Origin: Lawsonibacter hominis
Lineage (GTDB): Bacteria > Bacillota > Clostridia > Oscillospirales > Oscillospiraceae
Direction: 5' to 3'
DNA: 26,756 bases
Assembly (NCBI RefSeq): GCF_014287895.1
Contig: NZ_JACOPP010000032.1
Coordinates: 1-26,756 of the forward strand
Numbering within the stretch: position 1 is the first letter of the stretch; each line of letters begins with the position of its first letter. This document shows positions 14,462-22,618 of the stretch, piece after piece. Below the pieces are notes generated by a model. It worked only from the letters and a program-made list of their open reading frames with translations, was not told the DNA's origin and did no database searches. The position numbers and the translations under genes are program-made.

Positions 14462-15754
14462 TTACCGCAGGCGTCCCAGAAGTCCGTCCTCCCGAACGCC
14501 TGTAATCTCCACATCGCATATTACATTGTGTAATTCGTTGCCGGGGGCAAAGACCTCGGTGTAGTTGGAGGCGTGTCCGCGCCACAGGCCGTCCTTTTCT
14601 TCCTCGAAGAGCACGGACAGGGTCCGCCCGACCCAGCGCTCCAGCCAGGCGCGGCGCATCTCCCCGGCCAGCTGGGCCGCTTGGCGGGCCCGCGCCTGCT
14701 TGACGGCATTGGGGCACTGCCCCGGCATGGAGGCCGCCGGGGTGCCCGAGCGCCGGGAATAGGGGAAAATATGCATGGCGGAAAAGGCGCACCTGGAGAG
14801 AAAGGCCAGAGTCCGCGCAAACTCCTCCTCCGTCTCGCCGGGAAACCCCACGATCAGGTCGGTGGTGATACCGGGCCGGTCAAAGAAGTCCCGCAGTAAT
14901 TTTACGCTTTCATAATACCGCGCGCAATCGTATTTCCGGCCCATCCGCCGCAGGGTGGCGTCGCATCCGGATTGGAGGGAAAGGTGGAAGTGGGGGCACA
15001 GGTTGGGCAGGGCGGCCGCCCTGCGGCAGAATTCCTCGGTGACGGTACGAGGCTCCAGGCTGCCCAGCCGCACCCGGCATTCCGGGGCGGCGGCGCAGAG
15101 GGCCTCCACCAGATCGATGAGCGCGCTGCCGTCCCGGAAGTCCGCGCCCCAGGAGGAGATCTCGATCCCGGTGAGCACCAGCTCCCGGTAACCCTCCCCG
15201 GCAAGGCGTTTCGCTTCACAGACCGCGTCCGCCAGCGGCAGGGAACGGATGGGCCCGCGGGCGTAGGGGATGATGCAGTAGGTGCAGAAATTGACGCAGC
15301 CATCCTCCACCTTGAGCATGGCCCGGGTCCGTCCCTCCAGTCCACCGGCGCTCAGGCGCTCATAGGTCCGCCGGCATAGGGCGTCGTCCACCCGGACCAG
15401 CGGCTGCGCCTGCCGCGCCCGGGCCAGATCCTCCAGCGCGTCCAGAAAGGCCATGCGCTCACCGGTCCCCATGACCAGGTCCACCTCCAGCGCACGGACG
15501 GCCTCCGGCGCGGTCTGAGCGTAGCAGCCGCACACCGCCACCACCGCGCGGGGCGCGCGCTTGCGGGCCTGGCGGATGGTCTGGCGGGATTTTTGATCGC
15601 TCACCGCCGTAACGGTGCAGGTGTTGATGATATAGGCGTCGGCCTCTCCCGTGAAGGGGACCAGCGTGTGACCCCGGCGCTCCAGTTCGGTCTCCAGCGC
15701 CTGGGTCTCGTACTGGTTGACCTTGCAGCCCAGGGTATAGATAGCAACTCGCAT
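14462..15754 (-). CDS. mtaB: tRNA t6A37 methylthiotransferase MtaB
   Basis: A 430-residue radical-SAM enzyme that adds a methylthio group to N6-threonylcarbamoyladenosine at position 37 of ANN-decoding tRNAs. The N-terminal UPF0004 domain binds the auxiliary iron-sulfur cluster through C10 (GCKVNQ), C46 (NTCTV) and C77 (GCYAQ). The radical-SAM cluster is C153-C157-C160 (CVNFCTYC), followed by the family signature IIPYARGPIRS. A C-terminal TRAM-like region ends the protein. These features separate MtaB from MiaB and RimO. The start follows GGGGAGG at normal spacing. The gene stands alone on the minus strand with its own terminator. Confidence 0.95.
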   Translation of the reverse strand: MRVAIYTLGCKVNQYETQALETELERRGHTLVPFTGEADAYIINTCTVTAVSDQKSRQTIRQARKRAPRAVVAVCGCYAQTAPEAVRALEVDLVMGTGERMAFLDALEDLARARQAQPLVRVDDALCRRTYERLSAGGLEGRTRAMLKVEDGCVNFCTYCIIPYARGPIRSLPLADAVCEAKRLAGEGYRELVLTGIEISSWGADFRDGSALIDLVEALCAAAPECRVRLGSLEPRTVTEEFCRRAAALPNLCPHFHLSLQSGCDATLRRMGRKYDCARYYESVKLLRDFFDRPGITTDLIVGFPGETEEEFARTLAFLSRCAFSAMHIFPYSRRSGTPAASMPGQCPNAVKQARARQAAQLAGEMRRAWLERWVGRTLSVLFEEEKDGLWRGHASNYTEVFAPGNELHNVICDVEITGVREDGLLGRLR

Positions 15755-15823
15755 GTTTTTTCCTCCCCGCCGGGGCCTGGATTGTGGAAATCACAGATTT
15801 TCGCGTTTCCGGCGGCTTTTCCG

Positions 15824-15853
15824 TTGTAATTTGCCCCCGCGGACGGCTATAAT
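15824..15853 (+). promoter_or_regulatory. Promoter of the HPr-like gene
   Basis: TTGTAA (15824-15829) and a perfect TATAAT (15848-15853) are 18 bp apart, with the start codon at 15919. Confidence 0.72.
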
Positions 15854-15918
15854 GGGGGCGTATCCATTATAAAGGAGCGCCGGCTCCTTGTACAGAATGA
15901 TTTCAGGAGGGATCGACC

Positions 15919-16164
15919 ATGTCCGGTTTTTTTGTTGCCCTGTCCTCCATTGACGATGTAAAACACTTTGTAGACGCCGCCAGCCGCTGCCCCTGCGAGG
16001 TGGACGTGCTCTCCGGCCGGTATGTCATCAACGCCAAGTCCATCATGGGCCTGTTTTCGCTGGACCTGTCCCAGCCGGTACAGGTGGAAGTCCACGGTAC
16101 CGACGCACAGCGCGGCGCCTTCCAGGCCGACGTGGCTGCGTTCCGGGTGGATGCGGGGCAGTAA
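15919..16164 (+). CDS. HPr-like protein lacking the phospho-histidine
   Basis: An 81-residue protein aligning with HPr of the phosphotransferase system around the regulatory serine: INAKSIMGLFSLDLS (37-51), where S41 corresponds to HPr Ser46. The N-terminal half instead reads SIDDVKHFVDAASRCP and has no HTRPA motif, so the active-site His15 is missing. It cannot carry phosphate from enzyme I to sugars. If it works at all like HPr it would resemble the regulator Crh, through Ser phosphorylation. Similar proteins are common in Clostridia and usually labelled HPr family. The Shine-Dalgarno AGGAGGG precedes the start. Confidence 0.8.
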   Translation: MSGFFVALSSIDDVKHFVDAASRCPCEVDVLSGRYVINAKSIMGLFSLDLSQPVQVEVHGTDAQRGAFQADVAAFRVDAGQ

Positions 16165-16180
16165 GGAGCGCCCTGGCGGC

Positions 16181-16200
16181 GGGAGCGGCGCGGGGCTCCC
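16181..16200 (+). terminator. Weak hairpin after the HPr-like gene
   Basis: GGGAGC (16181-16186) pairs with GCTCCC (16195-16200) across an 8-nt loop and is followed by CTTCCGTTTCGTT. It lies 16 bp past the stop and just before the next promoter, so a terminator role is plausible but the stem is short. Confidence 0.4.
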
Positions 16201-16223
16201 CTTCCGTTTCGTTCCGCTTACGG

Positions 16224-16253
16224 TTTACAAGCCCGGCGCTTCTATGGTAGAAT
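16224..16253 (+). promoter_or_regulatory. Promoter of the yfbR-ACT-UPF0210 operon
   Basis: TTTACA (16224-16229) and TAGAAT (16248-16253) are 18 bp apart. The leader to the start codon is about 110 nt, GC-rich and otherwise unremarkable. Confidence 0.65.
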
Positions 16254-16370
16254 AGCGGGGAAACGGCTGTTTCGCCGGGGCCTGGGCGCATCTCGCCCCC
16301 CCGTCCGGCGGCGCCTTGCGCAAAAGGGCCGCGCCTGTGGCCGTATCATTTGATTTCGGGGGGGCGTTTT

Positions 16371-16955
16371 ATGACGGAACACTACCATTTTTTTGCCTAT
16401 CTCTCCCGCATGCGGTATATCAATCGCTGGGGGCTGATGCGCAACACGTTTCAGGAGAATATCCAGGAGCACTCCCACGTGGTGGCGGTGCTGGCGCATG
16501 CCCTGGCGGTCATCCGCCGGGAGGTGTTCGGCGGGGAGATCGATCCCGGCCTGGCGGCGGCCGCCGCCCTGTTCCACGACGCGCCCGAGATCCTCACCGG
16601 CGACCTGCCGACTCCGGTGAAGTATTATAACCCGGAGATCCGGGACGCCTATAAGGCGGTGGAGGAATTTTCCGCACGAAAGCTGCTCTCCCTGCTGCCG
16701 GAGGAGCTGCGGGGCGCCTACGAGCCGCTGCTGCTGGAGGCGTGCGGCACGCAGGTACAGGCCGTGGTGAAGGCGGCGGACAAGCTCTCCGCCTACCTCA
16801 AGTGCCTGGAGGAACTCAAGGCGGGCAACCTGGAGTTCAAGCTTGCCGCGGAGCAGACCCGGCAGGCGCTGGAGGACTCCCCCCTGCCGGAAGTGAACTA
16901 CTTCCTGGAGCACTTCCTGCCGGGATTCAGTCTGACCCTTGACGAGCTGCAATAA
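16371..16955 (+). CDS. YfbR-type HD-domain 5'-deoxynucleotidase
   Basis: A 194-residue HD-superfamily phosphohydrolase matching E. coli YfbR in length and residues. R19-W20 in the substrate loop, metal ligands H34, H69, D70 and D137, and the stretch FHDAPEILTGDLPTPVKYYNPEI are all present. YfbR removes the 5' phosphate from deoxynucleoside monophosphates, helping balance dNTP pools. The ATG at 16371 is preferred because the family begins with this HFFAYLSRMR stretch and a G-rich Shine-Dalgarno lies close. An in-frame start seven codons upstream is possible. The ACT gene follows after 32 bp. Confidence 0.88.
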   Translation: MTEHYHFFAYLSRMRYINRWGLMRNTFQENIQEHSHVVAVLAHALAVIRREVFGGEIDPGLAAAAALFHDAPEILTGDLPTPVKYYNPEIRDAYKAVEEFSARKLLSLLPEELRGAYEPLLLEACGTQVQAVVKAADKLSAYLKCLEELKAGNLEFKLAAEQTRQALEDSPLPEVNYFLEHFLPGFSLTLDELQ

Positions 16956-16987
16956 AGAGCGATAGCAACGAAAGGAGAGAACCGACC

Positions 16988-17257
16988 ATGAGAGCGATCG
17001 TAACGGTACTGGGCAAGGACCGGGTGGGCATCATGTCCCTGGTGTGTTCCCTGCTGGCCGAACGCAACGTGAATATTCTGGATATCAGCCAGACCATCCT
17101 GCAAGACTATTTCACCATGGTGATGCTGGTGGACGCATCCGAGAGCGCCTTGCCCTTTGCCGAGCTGGCCGCCCTGCTGGCTGCCGAGGGGGAGAAGCGG
17201 GACCTGGACATCCGCGCCCAGCGCGAGGACATCTTCAACGCCATGCACCGGATCTGA
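16988..17257 (+). CDS. ACT domain protein (UPF0237)
   Basis: The 89-residue protein is a single ACT domain with the UPF0237 opening MRAIVTVLGKDRVGIMSLVCSLLAE and the NVNILDISQTI strand. ACT domains bind small ligands, often amino acids, in dimers. AAAGGAGAG precedes the start. It is paired with the UPF0210 gene 72 bp downstream, an arrangement seen widely in Firmicutes and archaea, so the two probably act together; their reaction is not known to me. Confidence 0.9.
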   Translation: MRAIVTVLGKDRVGIMSLVCSLLAERNVNILDISQTILQDYFTMVMLVDASESALPFAELAALLAAEGEKRDLDIRAQREDIFNAMHRI

Positions 17258-17329
17258 AAAGAAGCGCGCAGCCGCCTGATCGGAAGCACGCGCGGCATCA
17301 GGAAGCGGAATCTGCCGGGAGGACTTATT

Positions 17330-18688
17330 TTGATCAATACAAATGAGATTTTAGAGACCATCCATATGATCGACCAGCAGCATCTGGATATCCGTACCAT
17401 TACGATGGGCATTTCCCTGCTGGACTGCGCCGATCCCGACCCCAAGTCCGCCTGCAGGAAGATCTACGAGAAGATCACCCGGCAGGCGGACCGGCTGGTG
17501 GCGACCGGCGAGGCCATCGAGCGGGAGTTCGGCATCCCCATCGTCAACAAGCGCATTTCGGTCACACCCATGGCGCTGGTCGCCGGCGCCTCCCAGTGTG
17601 AGAGCTATGTGCCCTTTGCCGTTGCCATGGACGATGCGGCCAAGGCGACCGGCATCAATTTTATCGGCGGCTTTTCCGCTCTGGTACAGAAGGGGGCCAC
17701 GCCCGCCGACCGGAAGCTGGTGGCCTCCATCCCCGAAGCGCTGGCCATCACCGATTACGTCTGTTCCTCCGTGAACGTAGGCTCCACCCGTGCGGGCATC
17801 AACATGGACGCGGTGGCCGCCATGGGCCGCACCATCAAGCAGGCGGCCGAACGCACCGCCGATCGGGGCGGTTTCGGCTGCGCCAAGCTGGTGGTGTTCT
17901 GCAACGCGGTGGAGGACAACCCCTTCATGGCGGGCGCGTTCCACGGCGTGGGCGAGCCGGAGTGCGTCATCAACGTGGGCGTGTCCGGTCCCGGCGTGGT
18001 GTACCACGCGCTCCAGTCCGTGAAGGGCGCGTCCTTTGACGTGGTGGCCGAGACCATCAAGAAGACCGCCTTCCGGGTGACCCGTATGGGGCAGCTGGTG
18101 GCCCAGGAGGCCAGCCGCCGTCTGGGCGTGCCCTTCGGCATCGTGGATCTGTCGCTGGCGCCCACGCCGGCCATCGGGGATTCCGTGGCCCGCATTCTGG
18201 AGGAGATGGGCCTTGCCGTGTGCGGCACCCACGGCACCACCGCCGCGCTGGCGCTGCTCAACGACGCGGTGAAAAAGGGCGGCGTCATGGCGTCTTCCCA
18301 TGTGGGCGGCCTGTCCGGCGCGTTTATCCCCGTCAGCGAGGATGAGGGCATGATCGCCGCCGCAGCTTCCGGCGCGCTGCATTTGGACAAGCTGGAGGCC
18401 ATGACCTGCGTCTGCTCCGTGGGATTGGACATGATCGCGGTCCCCGGCGATACCTCCGCCGCCACCATCTCCGCCATCATCGCGGACGAGGCCGCCATTG
18501 GCATGGTCAACTCCAAGACCACCGCCGTGCGCATCATTCCCGCCCCCGGCAAGGTGGTGGGAGATACCGTGGAGTTCGGCGGGCTGCTGGGCTCCGCCCC
18601 GGTCATGCCGGTGCACCCCTTTGGCAGCGACGCCTTCGTGGCCCGCGGCGGCCGTATCCCGGCGCCGATGCAGAGCTTGAAGAACTGA
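17330..18688 (+). CDS. UPF0210 / PFL family protein (DUF711)
   Basis: A 452-residue member of UPF0210 (DUF711), whose fold relates to the glycyl-radical pyruvate formate-lyase barrel, hence the label PFL family. Conserved stretches include LDIRTITMGISLLDC near the start, NKRISVTPMALVAG, NVGVSGPGVVYHAL, and the C-terminal VMPVHPFGSDAFVARGGRIPAP. I see no C-terminal glycyl-radical motif, so glycyl-radical catalysis is unlikely. The TTG at 17330 is chosen because GGGAGG (17317-17322) lies 7 bp before it and the family begins with INTNEI. The spacer before it can form a hairpin (CCTGAT 17275-17280 with ATCAGG 17297-17302). Function unknown. Confidence 0.92.
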   Translation: MINTNEILETIHMIDQQHLDIRTITMGISLLDCADPDPKSACRKIYEKITRQADRLVATGEAIEREFGIPIVNKRISVTPMALVAGASQCESYVPFAVAMDDAAKATGINFIGGFSALVQKGATPADRKLVASIPEALAITDYVCSSVNVGSTRAGINMDAVAAMGRTIKQAAERTADRGGFGCAKLVVFCNAVEDNPFMAGAFHGVGEPECVINVGVSGPGVVYHALQSVKGASFDVVAETIKKTAFRVTRMGQLVAQEASRRLGVPFGIVDLSLAPTPAIGDSVARILEEMGLAVCGTHGTTAALALLNDAVKKGGVMASSHVGGLSGAFIPVSEDEGMIAAAASGALHLDKLEAMTCVCSVGLDMIAVPGDTSAATISAIIADEAAIGMVNSKTTAVRIIPAPGKVVGDTVEFGGLLGSAPVMPVHPFGSDAFVARGGRIPAPMQSLKN

Positions 18689-18817
18689 CCGCCGCCGGGG
18701 CCCCCGCCGCAGGCGGGCCCGCGCTTTGCGCAAGGGCGATCGACCTGGCCCGAGTCTGTAAAACCGGCTGGGAATGGCCGCGGCCCGGCCCGCAGGCAGG
18801 GACTGAAACAGGAACGC

Positions 18818-18848
18818 CCAAAGGGCCGCCGGTTCGGCGGCCCTTTGG
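18818..18848 (+). terminator. Hairpin between UPF0210 and molybdoenzyme genes
   Basis: A 13-bp perfect stem (18818-18830 with 18836-18848) has a 5-nt loop and a poor T-run after it. It lies 130 bp past the UPF0210 stop and 70 bp before the molybdoenzyme start. It may end the upstream operon or attenuate the downstream one. The rest of 18689-18918 is GC-rich with another short hairpin near 18696-18720. Confidence 0.6.
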
Positions 18849-18918
18849 CATGTTTGACGCCGGCGGCAGGCAGGCCCGGGACGAAGGCCCCGGCCCCGTT
18901 TTGAAAGGAGCTTCGGCT

Positions 18919-20982
18919 ATGCCCACATTTCGAACCGCGTGTCCCTATGACTGCCCCGACGGCTGTTCCCTGCTGGCGGAGGTGGAGGACGGGCGCGTCC
19001 AAGCCCTCTCCGGCGACCCGGCAAATCCCTATACCAACGCCCGGATCTGCGCCAAAATGGCGCGCCTGCCCCAGGCCATCCACAGCCCGGAGCGCATCCT
19101 CACGCCCCTGCGCCGTACCGGGGCCAAGGGGGAGGGCCGCTTCGCTCCGGTCTGCTGGGACGAGGCCGTGGCGGAGATCACCGAACGCTGGCGGGAGATC
19201 ATCGGGCGCTACGGGGCCGAAGCGATCCTGCCCTACTCCTACGCCGGGACCATGGGGGCGGTGCAGCGCAGCGGCGGGGAGGGATTCTTCCATGCCCTGG
19301 GGGCCTCCCGGCTGGAGCGCACGCTGTGCAGCTCCGGAAAGTCCGCAGGGTGGAGCGCCGTTATGGGGGATTCCTGCGATCTGGCCCCATGGGATCTGGT
19401 CCACAGCGACCTGATCCTGCTGTGGAGCGCCAACCTGCCTGCCACCCGGATGCATCTGATCCCCTATGTGCGTCAGGCCAAGGCCAAGGGCGCGCGGGTC
19501 GTTCTGCTGGATGTGTACGAGACCCCCTCCGCCGCCCTGGCGGACGAGCGGCTGCTGCTGCGCCCGGGCAGCGACGGCGCGCTGGCGCTCTCGCTGCTCC
19601 AGGTGCTGGCGCAGGAGGGACGGACCGACGAGGCCTACCTGGCCGGGCATACCACCGGCTGGCCAGAGTTGCGCGCCACACTGGAGCGCTGGACGCCGGA
19701 GAAGACGCAGCCCCTCACCGGCCTTGCCCCGGAGACGGTGCGGGCGCTGGCGCGGGCCTATGGCCGGGCGGAGGCGCCCGCCATTGTGCTGGGCAGCGGC
19801 TTCTCCCGCGCGGGCAACGGCGGGGAGGCCACCCGGGCCATCGCCGCCCTGCCTGCGGCAGTGGGGGCCTGGTCCAAACGGGGCGGCGGCACCTACGGAG
19901 TGTGCTCCGCTCCCAGCCTGGTGGATAAGACCCTGGTCAAGCGGCCCGACCTGGCTCCCGGGACGCTGCGGAGCATCAATATCAACCTGCTGGGCCCCGC
20001 TTTGGCGGGAGAGGGACTGGACAAGCCGGTGATGAGCCTGTACGTCTACCATGCAAACCCGGCGGCCGTCACCTCCGACCAGAACGCCGTGCTGCGGGGG
20101 CTGGCCCGGGAGGATCTGTTCACCGTGGTCCACGAGCGGTGTCTCACCGATACCGCCCGCTACGCCGATCTGATCCTGCCAGCCCCCTATATGGTGGAGA
20201 CCGAGGACCTCTACACCCCCTACGGGTACCGGGGCATCCAGTACGTCAAGCCCGTCGCCGCTCCGCCGGGGCAGGTCAAGAGCAACTGGGAGGTCTTCTG
20301 CCGGCTGGCCCGGGCCATGGGGCTGGAGGAAGAACTGTTTTCCCGCTCCGCAGGCGCGCTGTGCCGGGCGCTGGTGGAGGGGAGCGGGGCGCTTACCCCG
20401 GAGGAGAAGGCGAAGGTGCTGGCGGGGGAGCCGGTGATCTGCGCCGCCCCCTTTCCCCTGCCGGTGGAGACAAAGGACCGGAAGATCCACCTGGCCGACC
20501 CGGCCCCCATCACCTGGTATCCGCCTCACGGCGGGCCGGAGCCTCTGCGCCTGGTGTGCGCTCCGGCGGTGCACACCCTCAACTCGTCCTTTCATGAGTG
20601 CCGCACCCTGCGGGAGCGGCAAGGTCCCGCGCGGCTGCGGATGAACGCCGCCGACGCCGCCCGGCGGGGACTGGCCCACGGCGACCGGGCGGTCTGCCGC
20701 AACGAACTGGGCCGGATGGCCTGCATCGTGGCGCTGGACCGGCCCGTAGTCCCGGGTGCGGTGGTGGCGGAGGGCGTCTACCCCGGGGAGAATACCGTCA
20801 ACGCCCTGACCCACGCCCGCCTGTCCGACCTGGGAAGGGCTACCACCCTCAACGACAATACCGTGGAGGTCTCGCCCGTGCCGCCGGAGGAGCAAGAATC
20901 CCTTTTTCCTCTGGAAAATACGCCTGCGGCGGTGTATGATAAGGGCGTACGCCAGACAGGCGATCCTTTCTTGAAGGAGTGA
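18919..20982 (+). CDS. Molybdopterin-dependent oxidoreductase (DMSO reductase superfamily), cytoplasmic
   Basis: A 687-residue catalytic subunit of the DMSO-reductase superfamily. The N-terminal 4Fe-4S site is C8-C12-C16 (CPYDCPDGC) with the fourth Cys at C44 (RICAK). The molybdopterin-guanine-dinucleotide binding parts follow, ending in a C-terminal beta-barrel (LNSSFHECRTLRERQG to TLNDNTVEVSP). There is no twin-arginine signal, so it should act in the cytoplasm. No iron-sulfur or membrane-anchor partner and no cofactor-synthesis gene lies nearby. The substrate is unassigned. The ATG follows AAAGGAG (18904-18910). Its 3' end carries the Shine-Dalgarno of pgi, implying coupling. Confidence 0.9.
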   Translation: MPTFRTACPYDCPDGCSLLAEVEDGRVQALSGDPANPYTNARICAKMARLPQAIHSPERILTPLRRTGAKGEGRFAPVCWDEAVAEITERWREIIGRYGAEAILPYSYAGTMGAVQRSGGEGFFHALGASRLERTLCSSGKSAGWSAVMGDSCDLAPWDLVHSDLILLWSANLPATRMHLIPYVRQAKAKGARVVLLDVYETPSAALADERLLLRPGSDGALALSLLQVLAQEGRTDEAYLAGHTTGWPELRATLERWTPEKTQPLTGLAPETVRALARAYGRAEAPAIVLGSGFSRAGNGGEATRAIAALPAAVGAWSKRGGGTYGVCSAPSLVDKTLVKRPDLAPGTLRSININLLGPALAGEGLDKPVMSLYVYHANPAAVTSDQNAVLRGLAREDLFTVVHERCLTDTARYADLILPAPYMVETEDLYTPYGYRGIQYVKPVAAPPGQVKSNWEVFCRLARAMGLEEELFSRSAGALCRALVEGSGALTPEEKAKVLAGEPVICAAPFPLPVETKDRKIHLADPAPITWYPPHGGPEPLRLVCAPAVHTLNSSFHECRTLRERQGPARLRMNAADAARRGLAHGDRAVCRNELGRMACIVALDRPVVPGAVVAEGVYPGENTVNALTHARLSDLGRATTLNDNTVEVSPVPPEEQESLFPLENTPAAVYDKGVRQTGDPFLKE

Positions 20983-20987
20983 TCCCT

Positions 20988-22322
20988 ATGACGATCCAGA
21001 TCAATACCTCCAACGCAAGCCCCTTCCTGCCCCAGGACTGGCTGGACAGCCGCCTGGACGCCCTGGCGAAGGCGCGGACCATGCTGGAACAGGGCAACGG
21101 TCCCGGCGGGTCTTTTACCGGCTGGGTCCACCTGCCCCGGGATTATGACAGGACGGAATTTGACCGCATCCAGGCTGCCGCGGCCAAGATCCGCGCCGAT
21201 TCCCAGGCGCTGGTGGTCATCGGTATCGGCGGCTCCTATCTGGGCGCACGCGCTGTGGTGGAGCTGCTCCACTCCCCCAATTACAACCTCATCCGCTCCA
21301 CCGGCGGCCCCGACCTCTACTTTGCCGGCAACGGGCTGTCCACCGACGGCCTGCTGGAGATCATCGACCTGGTCAAGGACCGGGATTTTTCGCTCAACGT
21401 CATCTCCAAATCGGGCACGACCACGGAACCCGCCGTAGCGTTTCGTATTTTAAAAGCCCTTCTGGAGCAAAAATACGGCAAGGAAGAGGCGCGGCGCCGT
21501 ATCTATGCCACCACCGACGCCCGCAGGGGGGCCCTCAAGGGCCTGGCGGACACGGAGGGCTACGAGGAATTCGTGGTGCCCGACGCGGTGGGCGGCCGCT
21601 ATTCCGTCCTCACCGCCGTGGGACTGCTGCCCATCGCCTGCGCGGGCATTGACCTTGCCGCGCTGATGGACGGCGCCTGCAGCGCGATGGAGGCCCTCGC
21701 CGTCCCAGGCGCGGACAACCCCGCCTGGCAGTACGCCGCGGCCCGCCACGCCCTGTACCAGGCGGGCAAGCGGGTGGAGGTGCTGGCGGGGTATGAGCCC
21801 TCGTTCCGCTTTTTTGCCGAGTGGTGGAAGCAGCTCTACGGCGAGAGCGAGGGCAAGGAGCACAAGGGCCTCTTCCCGGCCAGCGTGGAATTTACCGCCG
21901 ATCTGCACTCCATGGGACAATACATCCAGCAGGGCGAGCGGCTCCTGTTTGAGACGGTGGTGCGTTTTGCACGCAGCCGCGGGCGTATCGCCATTCCCCA
22001 CGACCCGGAGAATGTGGACGGGCTCAATTTCCTCTCCGGCAAGGACCTGGAGTTTGTCAGCCGGCAGGCCATGCGGGGCGTGACCCTGGCCCACGTGGAC
22101 GGCGGCGTGCCCAACCTGGCGCTGACCGTGCCCGGCCGGGACGCCCGCAGCGTGGGCGCGCTGATCTATTTCTTCGAGTATGCATGCGGCCTGTCCGGCT
22201 ACCTGCTGGGCGTCAACCCCTTCGACCAGCCAGGCGTGGAGGCCTACAAGAACAATATGTACGCCCTGCTGGGCAAGCCGGGATACGAAGCGCGCCGCGC
22301 CGAGCTGGAGGCCCGCCTGTAG
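20988..22322 (+). CDS. pgi: Glucose-6-phosphate isomerase
   Basis: This 444-residue enzyme interconverts glucose-6-phosphate and fructose-6-phosphate. Family marks are GIGGSYLGARA (79-89), the sugar-phosphate loop SKSGTTTEPA, the catalytic glutamate E301 in SVEFTADLHSMGQ, and the C-terminal K421 in VEAYKNNMYALL. The length is that of the short bacterial/Gram-positive form. The ATG at 20988 has AAGGAG (20974-20979) 8 bp upstream; a GTG at 20979 overlaps that site. The preceding molybdoenzyme stops five bases before it. Confidence 0.97.
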   Translation: MTIQINTSNASPFLPQDWLDSRLDALAKARTMLEQGNGPGGSFTGWVHLPRDYDRTEFDRIQAAAAKIRADSQALVVIGIGGSYLGARAVVELLHSPNYNLIRSTGGPDLYFAGNGLSTDGLLEIIDLVKDRDFSLNVISKSGTTTEPAVAFRILKALLEQKYGKEEARRRIYATTDARRGALKGLADTEGYEEFVVPDAVGGRYSVLTAVGLLPIACAGIDLAALMDGACSAMEALAVPGADNPAWQYAAARHALYQAGKRVEVLAGYEPSFRFFAEWWKQLYGESEGKEHKGLFPASVEFTADLHSMGQYIQQGERLLFETVVRFARSRGRIAIPHDPENVDGLNFLSGKDLEFVSRQAMRGVTLAHVDGGVPNLALTVPGRDARSVGALIYFFEYACGLSGYLLGVNPFDQPGVEAYKNNMYALLGKPGYEARRAELEARL

Positions 22323-22361
22323 GCCTCCACACCAAGGGGGCGCCCTGGGGGCAAACCCTTG

Positions 22362-22390
22362 CCGGCGGGCGGATTCACTCCGCCCGCCGG
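22362..22390 (+). terminator. Hairpin downstream of pgi
   Basis: A 12-bp perfect stem (22362-22373 with 22379-22390) with a TTCAC loop lies 40 bp after the pgi stop. There is no U-run. The rest of 22391-22537 is GC-rich with several short complementary blocks (for example CCGGG/CCCGG) and no gene. Confidence 0.6.
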
Positions 22391-22537
22391 ATCAAAGCGC
22401 CGGGGTCCCCAAGGAACCCGGATTCGGTGGCCCCCCTGCAAAGAAAGGCGGTACGCCCTGCCGGACAAGCCGGGCACACGGCGGGGCCGAATGGTTCGAT
22501 TTGGTTCATGAATTTTTAGTGAACTTCTGCAAAGCGG

Positions 22538-22566
22538 TTGCAATCCCCCGGTAAAAATGGTAACAT
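22538..22566 (+). promoter_or_regulatory. Promoter of the small P-loop gene
   Basis: TTGCAA (22538-22543) and TAACAT (22561-22566) are 17 bp apart. The start codon follows at 22619 after GAAGGAG. Confidence 0.65.
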
Positions 22567-22618
22567 GGAGCCACAAGGCCGGAGAGGAGCTCCGGCGGAC
22601 TATGAAGGAGTGATAACT

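Noticed and set aside
12099..14792. A minus-strand open frame of nearly 900 codons opposite pnp
   Set aside because: Antisense shadow of PNPase. The translation is low-complexity rich in G, H, D, V and L, typical of the reverse reading of GC-rich genes.
17755..20895. A minus-strand open frame of more than 1000 codons opposite the UPF0210 and molybdoenzyme genes
   Set aside because: It lies antisense to two well-recognised genes, has no family motif, and is explained by high GC at third positions that removes stop codons on the opposite strand.
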